A stretch of DNA of 64,000 bases from Papaver somniferum (lineage: Eukaryota; Streptophyta; Magnoliopsida; Ranunculales; Papaveraceae), in contig NC_039363.1 of assembly GCF_003573695.1 (NCBI RefSeq), forward strand, positions 166,610,747 to 166,674,746, written 5' to 3'. Each line of letters starts with the position of its first letter. The stretch's first letter is position 1. A program made the position numbers and the translations under genes. The notes under the pieces were generated by a model. It saw only the letters and a program-made list of their open reading frames with translations. It did no database searches and was not told the origin of the DNA. This document shows positions 55,901 through 64,000 of this stretch, piece by piece.

Positions 55901-58900
55901 GCTGAGTGTAGCAATTCCTCAAGCTCGTTAACTTTGTTTTTAAGTTGCAGGTTTGTCCCAGCTAATAGTTCATTTTCCGACAGAGACTGATCAAATTTCT
56001 CTTCTGCTTCCAGGATCTTGCTACGGAGTTCTTCAATGGTGCTTTCAAGAGAAATCGATTTCATTGAACTGTCATCCAATTCGGCCTTAAGAGATGCTGA
56101 TCTTTCTGCTGTCTCAGCTGCCTCGTCTTCGAAAAACTTCTTTTGTTCTTCAAGAATCTTAATTTTCTCACACAAGGATTTAGCTTCTGAATCCCTTTCT
56201 GCAACACTTTTCAGTGCTTCTAGAAGCTTTAGCTCTGAATCTTTGGTCAGAGATTCTACCAGCAATTCCAGCTCTGAGTTTCTAGTGGTAGTTTGCACTA
56301 GTACTCTTGACTGTTCTTCTAACTGCGCCTCAGTAGATTTAAGCTTCTCCACGATCTCAGACTCTTTAATTCCAGAGGTCTTGAGATCATTTTCGACGCT
56401 CTCCAATTTTTCATGGGCCAATTTTAATTGGTCTTGCAATAGTTCTAGCAGATTTTCGGTTTCTAAGAGCTTCTTGCTTGAACTATTAGAGGAATCCTCC
56501 AATGTTTTCCTTTCTTCTTTGATCACATTCAAGCAGTCAGTCAATTCTCTCTCTTTTTCATTTGCCGTTTGCAGAGCAACGTCAAGACTTCTCGACTTAG
56601 TCTGGAATATCTCTAGTTCTTCTGAAAGTTCAGATATTTTTTCCATCAATGTCTTACATTCTGCTTCTTTTTCAATACATTTTGTGTCTAAAGTTTTTAT
56701 CTGATCTTCTAATTCCTGGATCCTGTACTTTTCTGCCTCTAGTAGAATTTCCAATTCACCCACCCTTTTGACGGCATCCCCGGCTTTAGAATGAGATACC
56801 TGCATCAAGTCTTCCAGTTCAAGGCTGCGCTGTTGGGTCAAATTGGCTCGACCCTCATGTTCTGCACATTTCACAGAGAACTCACTTAACTCCTTCTGGA
56901 GCTCAGAATTTTTCAGAGATGACTGATCCACAGAAGATTTCAATTCGGCTACCTTCTCTTCAAAATCTTGAATTTTACTCTCTAGCTGAAATTTTTCTTC
57001 CTGGGCTCCTCTGAGTGTGGCATCAGTATCAGCTATTTTTTCAGATAATAAGTTGAGTTCTCTTTCAGCATTTTCTAGTTTTAGCTCCATCTGGTTTTTC
57101 TTCTGCTCAAGCTCCACGTTCTTTTGTTCGGAAGAAATCAGCTTTGTCTCAATCTCTCTAAGTTGTGATTTCGCTTCTTCTACTTCTGCATTTGAAGCTC
57201 GCAAAATATCCTCAAGTTCAACGTTCTTTTGTGTTGCGCTAGCAGCGACAACTCCTGATTCTTGATGCAGATCTTCTACAGATTTCAATTTCTTCTCAAG
57301 CTCCTCAGTATTTGTCAAAGCTTGAGTAAGAAGTGTATCGGCCTTGCTGAAATTTTCATCTGAGACCTTCAACTTTGACTCCAGATCACTAGATAACTCC
57401 TTTAATTGAAAAACATTACCATTAAGATCCACAACCACTGCTTCTAGATCTTCTTTCTGTGTGATTATTCTGGCCAGTTCCTCTTGAACAGTTGAGACGC
57501 GTTCTTCCTCAATCTTGACTCTTTCTTCCACCAGCTTTTTTGTTGTCACCTCTTCCTGCAGTTTGACCGTAACTTCTTCCAACTCGGCAACCTTTGACTG
57601 AAGATCTTGTTTGGCCTGAGAGAATAAATTTTCAAGGGCAACAATATCTTTGTTCAGTTCATCTACCACAGCTTCCTTGGATTGAAGCTTGTGCTCCAAA
57701 TTTAGAGCTTGAGATTTGGAAACCTCTAATGCCCCTTGAACTGTGGAAAGCTCCTCTGAAGTACTCCTAAGTGCTTCTTCTACTTTTTGGTTTTCAGCAA
57801 TCTTCTCATAAAGGTCCTTGAGTTCTTGCTGCAGATAAGCCATCTGATCTTCCATTTCTTTTGCACTCAATTTTTCCAATTCGAGCAATTTCTCAAACTC
57901 TATGGCTCTTTTGGTCTCCAATTCAGCATGTGAACCGCTCTTGTTACTCAGCTCCTCAAACTTCTGTACCTCGCTGGCTGAAGATAGAAGATTTTGCTCC
58001 AGTTCTTGCATCTTCTTTCTTGAGTTATCGAGCTCAATTGTGAGACCGTCAAATGATTCTTTGACATTGATAAGCTCCTTATGCTTAATTTCTTGAGTTT
58101 CCAGTGCTTCTTGGAGTGTTTTGAGCTGTGAGTTGTACTTCTCCTCGGCCTCAGTGATTTGTTCCTGCAACTTTTTTTGATTAAGTTCAAGTTCCTCGCA
58201 CTGTTTTCGCCTTTTGTGTAACAGATCCTTGGTAACAAGAATTTCCTCCTTCAGGTCCGCATTCTCGGATTCAGAATGTTTCAAGTCTCCAGCCATTTTC
58301 TTCAATTCCAGCTCAAGTTCTTTGATCTGTTCTAACTCTTCTAACATCTCTCTGCTTTCATCTGAAATGTTCGTGCTTCTTGGAAAGAAAGCTGGTCTTT
58401 TATGTTCATGAACTATTTCAGATATTTGGTCAGCTACAGGAGAAGCATCTCTCAAATCATATGATTCTTTCTCCACTTTTATAAATTCTCCTTCTAATGA
58501 AGTTTCTTCTTCTTGCTCTTTGTTTCCTTCTGTTTCCTTTTTCAGTAAATCTCCATTTGTAAGAATCTCTGTTTCATCTCCTCCTACCTGTAACCAAAAT
58601 TGTTTCAGCATTTGCTTATAGGACATATTTTAGATGAAAATTTGCTGTTTTAAATCCAATATCGGTTTTCCATATTCAAATCCTGAGTCAAACCCCAAAT
58701 AGATGGAGTACTAGAAAGATAGTGGATAGTGAAAACAGCTCATATAAAACTCAGAGAAAGAAAACTGGTCATTCAATAATGCTAATTTTAAAGAAAGCGG
58801 TGAAAGATATACACTTTTCAGATATTATGAAGATGTGAATAACATACTCCGCAAAAGTTACGAGGCATTGTTTACTTCTTTCGAACTAAGAAGGAATGAG

Positions 58901-59235
58901 ATTTAAAAGGTGACATTACAGGCATGACATTTTTACCCGCAAAAAAAGAAAAAGATTTCCAGTTTAAAACAGAACATTTTGTATGGAAGAGTTAAAGCAA
59001 AAGGTCCATGGTCACAATAATTTGGACTCGAAAACAATTACCTAAACACTTCAAAAGGATTTTTTTTTTTAATATTAATAAAATAGTTACTAATTATAGT
59101 AACTCCTGTACTGGGACTGCTGCGGCGGCATGGAAATAGATGAAAAAACTGCTCAATAAACAGCATACTGACCTTCACCCCCTTGGTATCGTCAACCACT
59201 GTTGTCACTTTGATTGCTTGAGTGTCCTCTTCCAT
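52964..59235 (-). CDS. PICC: Long coiled-coil, tail-anchored protein, PICC/PICL-like
   Basis: Seven coding exons on the minus strand: 59235-59173, 58587-54766, 54654-54412, 54322-54164, 53867-53709, 53489-53346 and 53230-52964. All are phase 0 with canonical GT/AG, giving about 1618 aa. Residues 1-95 are acidic (MEEDTQAIKV..., EQEEETSLEGEF). About 100-1530 is nearly continuous heptad-repeat coiled coil (ELEQ, LKEKLNE, AEKEATSQKL). A basic linker (SKRKSKKK) follows, and the last 23 residues form one hydrophobic segment ending FLGKRY, a C-terminal membrane anchor. This layout matches Arabidopsis PICC (PAMP-induced coiled coil) and PICC-like, ER-anchored proteins of about 1300 aa with a role suggested in immunity. 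The extra length is partly a 189-residue tandem duplication (about residues 912-1100 and 1101-1289). The symbol is by family resemblance; orthology is not tested. Confidence 0.82.
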
Positions 59236-61806
59236 TAATTTATTGTGCTAGCAACTGAAGTTCGTTTCTAACACCTGCATAGCAATATAACAAATACATT
59301 TATTATCCATATGGACCAAATGACATGAAGATTCGTGTGAAAGTAAAGATAGAAATGCAAAAACCGGAATGAAGCATTTTACAGAAAGAAAAACCTCAAA
59401 ATATTTAAGTAAGATTAGATGCAATCAGCTTTAAGCCTTGAACCACCTCATAAAAGCTGGCATGCCAGCATGAATAACCTAATAAAACTAGTAGTTTATT
59501 CTTCTTTTTTTCTTTTTCTTTTTTTGCTATGAGAGACGGAATACTAGAGTGCATTAAAGGGGGACGACGGCCTAACTGAATACAGAACTTGAACAATCTA
59601 CATGACGTATGGCTCAAAGAAGCATCTTCCACTCTACAGAGACTGTAAGTTTTGAACTTTCAGGTATACACATCTAATGGTTTCCAGGTTAGTAAACTAT
59701 TAGGTGTCCTTTTAACCTACATTACAGAGAAAATAAAACCTGCAAGCATCTCAGGGACTGCTATACCTTATCGATAACAATGTCTACACAGCCGAAGGGC
59801 CAGCGTGAACAAAATTGTAGCAATAAAGGGGACAATCTTATGAGCCATGTGTGTACTCAAGTACACACGGTGGGCATACGTTGGAAGCATAGGGGCATAT
59901 ATAAAACCAAGGAAAGGAAAATAGTACAGAAAACACGATTTGGACAAAATTGGTCAATTATATTTCAATGTTTGATAGCAGAACTTTCAATTATGACTCT
60001 TCAAGTGTTCCCTCCACCAACTGATTAGTTTTAAGTTTTAGCATGTTTAGAAGTAGAATAAATGACAATGAAAGCCAATGTACTAAATGAACGACTTAAG
60101 TGTGGATTGTAGAAATTTACATTCACATGATGAGAGATGAGAAGGAAATGAAAAAAGAAGTCAAAAAATAAAAAGGTATACAGAAGAAGGCTACCTCCTT
60201 GTGCGAAACTGCTAACAGGTGATAACTACCCTGTACCTAACTGATAAAGGTCTCACAGCTAATTTCTCAGTGAAACTATGAACCCGTTTTAAAGTCGAAT
60301 TAGATGCTTCATTTTTACTAGAAGGTCCAACTCGTCAATCAGACCATCTCAAAGTAAAATTCAGCCAATTTGTACATATTATTAACTCGATCATCAAACA
60401 TGGATTTGATACAATTTCAGCAACTATTCATGGAGTTGGACATTTTATCATATAAAAATATGATTTTTTTTTTTGAAGCAGTAAATTAAATAAAACTAAT
60501 TAAAATATGATTCTTATACATTACTCCAATATTTATTTATTCATTTATAACTTATGTTATCATTATTAGTTTTTATTTTCTAAGGTAGATAACTCTTATC
60601 TTCTATCTAGTCTAGGTCATTCAAATTTCTGTGTTGAATTTTTGAATAAAAGAAAAAACAAATTATCTACTTAGTTATTATTTAATTAAAANNNNNNNNN
60701 NNNNNNNNNNNNNNNNNNNNNNNNNNNNNNNNNNNNNNNNNNNNNNNNNNNNNNNNNNNNNNNNNNNNNNNNNNNNNNNNNNNNNNNNNNNNNNNNNNNN
60801 NNNNNNNNNNNNNNNNNNNNNNNNNNNNNNNNNNNNNNNNNNNNNNNNNNNNNNNNNNNNNNNNNNNNNNNNNNNNNNNNNNNNNNNNNNNNNNNNNNNN
60901 NNNNNNNNNNNNNNNNNNNNNNNNNNNNNNNNNNNNNNNNNNNNNNNNNNNNNNNNNNNNNNNNNNNNNNNNNNNNNNNNNNNNNNNNNNNNNNNNNNNN
61001 NNNNNNNNNNNNNNNNNNNNNNNNNNNNNNNNNNNNNNNNNNNNNNNNNNNNNNNNNNNNNNNNNNNNNNNNNNNNNNNNNNNNNNNNNNNNAAAAAAAA
61101 AACAAGGTTCTGATGAAATTCAATAACAGACAAAAATGATCCACCTAGTTGATACCAATTTTTATAAATTTTTCAGATCAAGATTTGAAGTAAAATTACT
61201 GAATACTCAAGACGATGATGTTCCTCTTAGTGCACACGATTTTCTATTTACACACATCTCAAAGGCCAACATATCAAATAATCAAAAGTTGTCTTCTAAA
61301 GAGAAAACAAAAAAGAATGAAGATCATAAAGCAAACACATACGAAACAAATAACAAAGCTTAATGAAAAGACTCAGGGGAGTAGATCGTAAGAAATTAAG
61401 ACTGCTTAGATGATGGTAGTAACAATCAGTAGGGTTTTGATTGATCAGGAGTACTAGAAATTGAGATTTCAATTTCAGAATCGCTAATAAATCTTGGAGA
61501 AACGGATTTAGAGAGCTAAAATCAAGTAGATAGAAAGCTAAAGAGAACAATAGTCAGATCAAGAAGTTAAATACACTATGATCAACCAATTATAAAAGAA
61601 AAAAAAACAACAGCAAAAGATACTGAGAATCAAAATCAATAGATACTGCTACTACTAATAGTACTTTCAGAATAGCTTCTTCTTCTTTTTTAAGTTACCG
61701 GAAACTAAGAAACCATAGAAACAGTAGTGATGAAGATCAAACTTATCTACTTAATCAACTAAAAATTGAAAAATCAATATACAAAAGAAGGATCAGAATT
61801 TCGAAC
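59236..61806 (-). other. 5'-UTR intron of the coiled-coil gene
   Basis: The minus-strand acceptor TATGCAG|GTGTTAGAAACG ends near 59276, about 40 bases before the ATG. The matching donor CATAAG|GTTCGA is at 61807/61806. The region has stops in all frames, T/A-rich composition, an N gap and no other gene. Short ORFs (59405-59632, 59780-60028) have no domain. Confidence 0.5.
60692..61092. other. Assembly gap (N)
   Basis: 401 N inside the inferred leader intron. Confidence 1.
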
Positions 61807-62000
61807 CTTATGAAGATCGTAACAGAATCGCTGAAAGAATTTCCTCCGAGCACACAAAACCAAACCGGTTTTTGATGATGAATTTAGAGAGAGTGACAGA
61901 CAAAGAAGAGAAAATAAAGAGAGAGATTCTCTTAGGGTCGCTCCTTTTGTACTAATTGTAATAAGTAGGAGTAGAATGAATGAAATGCTGTGTGCTCTTG
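61807..62000 (-). promoter_or_regulatory. First non-coding exon and promoter side of the coiled-coil gene
   Basis: The minus strand shows CT-rich leader sequence (CTCTCTCTTTATTTTCTCTT, 61928-61909) running to CATAAG|GTTCGA. The cap site is not fixed. No convincing TATA box is seen upstream. Confidence 0.45.
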
Positions 62001-62040
62001 GGGACCCCACACAGCAGCGAATTGCTGAATGGAGCAGCGG

Positions 62041-63065
62041 CATCTTTAAAAACTTTTTGAACTTATATTCTAATTTACCTAATTACCCTTCCTGGGGTAA
62101 CTTCTGGCTGTTCGTTTTTTCTTTTTTTATGGGTAGTTCCTACTGGAGTAGGTGACTTTGCAGATGATAAAATCTGTTTATTTTTTATAGGAAAACTTGG
62201 GCAAAACACAGCCTCAGACTGGGTCTAGTGGTGCTTCCCAGCCACTTCCCACACACCTTTACACATCATTCTAGGAAGAGCATGGATCTTACAGTTTTTC
62301 CCAGAAATTTCCAGGGACGGTTAACGGTTAGCCGTTCTAACCAAAAAAAAATGAATATTAAACAGCCATTCTTCATATAACGGTCACTAATCGTCCGTTT
62401 TAGATGAAACGGTTAATGGTTAACCGTTCTCCGTATCTTGACCAGTCAAAATCGATTGAACCGACTAACCATTAACCGTTCCCTTTTTAGCCAAAAGCTC
62501 CAGGAAGAACGAACACAGTTCATTCATCCTTCATCATGTTCTTGTTCTTCCCCTCCCCTTTCTTCATTTTCTTCTCAACCAAAATAACTAAACATCACCT
62601 ACACAATTTTAGAATTTGGTGTTGAGGAAGCTCTTATTGGAAGTGGGGGTTAATCATCTCAATAATCGAAGGTAATCCAATAAACTTAAAACCTTTTTTT
62701 TTTCAATTGAAAAGATTTTCATTAATTATTTAATGAATAACATAAATTCAATTAGTTTTACAACCATGTGAAGACTTGAATTTGTTTAAGATTGTTAATT
62801 TCAGGGGCTTTACTTAGTATGTCTAATTATATAGGTTATTTACAAGTTAAATGATTTGGTGTGATTGAAAATGAGATTATTTAGATTGTATGTCTAATTG
62901 TATATGTAATTTACACGTTATAGATATTATCATGGTCATAAAACGATGCACTTTAGTTGGAATTCATTTGCAATGTCAATTTTACTTGAATTCTTGTGTT
63001 AAGTTTGTTAGATGTCAATTTTGACACCATTTTATTGTCACTCCGGTGTTGTTGTTGATTGAAGA
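62041..63065. other. 5' flank of the Harbinger-like element
   Basis: No ORF. It contains the AACGGTTA motif cluster (62313-62482). AT-rich sequence follows, in which ATGTCTAATT and TATAGGTTATTTACA are imperfectly repeated (62818-62852 and 62889-62920). Confidence 0.4.
62313..62482. repeat. Cluster of MYB-type AACGGTTA / TAACCGTT motifs
   Basis: GACGGTTAACGGTTAGCCGTT, shortened here to its three cores, begins at 62316. It is followed by ATAACGGTC (62377), GTCCGTTTT (62393), AAACGGTTAATGGTTAACCG (62408-62427) and ATTAACCGTT (62471-62480). At least eight CCGTT/AACGG cores occur in both orientations within 170 bp. Confidence 0.75.
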
Positions 63066-64000
63066 ATGTCTTTAAGGAGATATATGTCAATCAAATTGGG
63101 GGTTCGTCTGGCCGATGATTCAGATGACGAAGATACAAATCAAAATATTCTCATGCTATATCAATGTATGCTGCAACATCCTCATAATTTGCATCAACCG
63201 GTTCCAACCCAAGTGACGAAGAGCGAATCAATCAATAGAAATCGTGCCGAAGCGGATGCAAGGTTGATGCAGGAGTATTTCAATGATGGTTGCACTTGGG
63301 GACCGAAAAAGTTCCATGGCCGTTTAGGTATGTATCGACCCCTTTTCTTAAAAATTATGCACAAAATGTGAGGTTGGCCCCGACTTTCGACAAGGAAAAG
63401 ATGCTACAAGAATTCCAGGTCATAGCCCACACATGAAAATGTATGCCGTTATGAAGTGTCTTTGTAAAGGTATCCCACCCGATAACATTGATGATTATAC
63501 CCGTATGGTTACTTCTACTATTTACTATTATATTAAGAAGTTTTGTGATGCAATTATGTTTGGGTTTAATGCGGAATACATGATACGTCCCACTGTGAAT
63601 GACGTGAAGTGGTTGATGAAGGAAAACACAGCTAGAGGCTTTCCAGGAATGCTTGGTAGCCTGAACTGTATGCATTAGGGTTGGAGGGTGTGTCCGATGG
63701 ATGAGGCGGGAACACACACAGGCCACAAAAGTTATCCCACCTGTGTTCTTGAGGCGGTTGCTTCATACGATAGGTGGTTTTGGCATGGGTATTTTGGAGT
63801 GGGTGGATCAAGAAATGATCTTAATGTTTTGAAGTTCTCTAATTTGTTTGATGACAATGTCAATGGTATTGCACCACCTTGTCATTTTACTATCAATGGG
63901 AACCAGTACATGCAGGGGTATTATTTAGTGGATGGAATTTATAAGAGTTACTCTGTGTTAGTCCAAGGTTACGGTGCACCCAGTGGTATTCCAATTCTCG
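63066..64000 (+). pseudogene. PIF/Harbinger transposase (HARBI1-like), decayed, runs off the window
   Basis: From the ATG at 63066, RNRAEADARLMQEYF and MYRPLFLKIMHKM match the N-terminal region of plant Harbinger transposases. A one-base frameshift at about 63368 leads into DFRQGKDATRIPGHSPHMKM and then CKGIPPDNIDDYTRM, RGFPGMLGSLNCMH. There the codon after MH is TAG where the family has Trp, and the first catalytic Asp (family GSxDCMHW) is Asn. The frame continues CVLEAVASYDRWFWHGYFGV, GSRNDLNVL (second catalytic Asp retained) and GYYLVDGIY to the window end. The shift, the stop and the D-to-N change make it inactive. Confidence 0.88.

Noticed and set aside
56018..56704. 228-aa Ser-rich plus-strand ORF and similar ones at 55451-55861 and 54884-55183
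   Set aside because: Antisense shadows of the coiled-coil exon; Glu/Lys/Leu codons read in reverse give Ser/Phe/Leu without stops.
60678..61144. Two ORFs of about 150 aa across the second gap
   Set aside because: They consist of undefined residues.

Overview
This window is nuclear DNA from a flowering plant. It is AT-rich and dominated by LTR retrotransposons. It has intron-containing genes with canonical GT/AG sites and MITEs of several superfamilies. The coding genes have plant-specific architectures: a DCD-domain protein and a long tail-anchored coiled-coil protein. I think it is a eudicot. The LTR families remind me of poppy/Ranunculales sequence, but that is recollection, not evidence from the window. 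Two assembly gaps (51969-52202 and 60692-61092) are runs of N.

Layout. 1-3369: fragments of Ty1/copia LTRs in both orientations. 3370-23231: one large Ty3/gypsy element, probably Tat lineage. Its LTRs are full of nested tandem repeats, and its short interior carries no recognisable gag-pol but does carry a degenerate antisense gene for a plant mobile domain (PMD) protein. Its 5' LTR is split by a complete 8.9-kb Athila-like, gag-only element (3663-12535, target duplication CATGC). 23232-28897: relic of a 'putative plant transposon protein' ORF, split by a 2.5-kb solo copia LTR (target duplication ACTAG), then unidentified repeat-like DNA with a 36-bp minisatellite. 28898-33982: an (AT)n tract and two copia LTRs arranged head to head. 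34000-45760: LINE and RNase H relics, a possible truncated gene start, a hAT MITE, a small LTR element, an inverted copia LTR, a Stowaway MITE nested in a Tourist MITE, an array of palindromic TGCATAA motifs and a foldback element.

45.9-62.0 kb is the genic part. A plus-strand DCD-domain gene (3 coding exons, about 1396 aa) and a minus-strand long coiled-coil gene resembling Arabidopsis PICC/PICL (7 coding exons, about 1618 aa, C-terminal membrane anchor) converge on the gap near 52 kb. The coiled-coil gene has a 5'-UTR intron of about 2.5 kb. The right end (62.2-64 kb) holds a decayed PIF/Harbinger transposase that runs off the window. A cluster of MYB-type AACGGTTA motifs lies just upstream of it.

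The most unusual content is the Tat-like element whose main cargo is an antisense, intron-containing PMD gene with its own TATA box, together with the fast-evolving repeat arrays found at nearly the same offset inside different copia LTR subfamilies. No tRNA, rRNA or CRISPR was seen. All homology calls come from reading motifs; no database search was possible.
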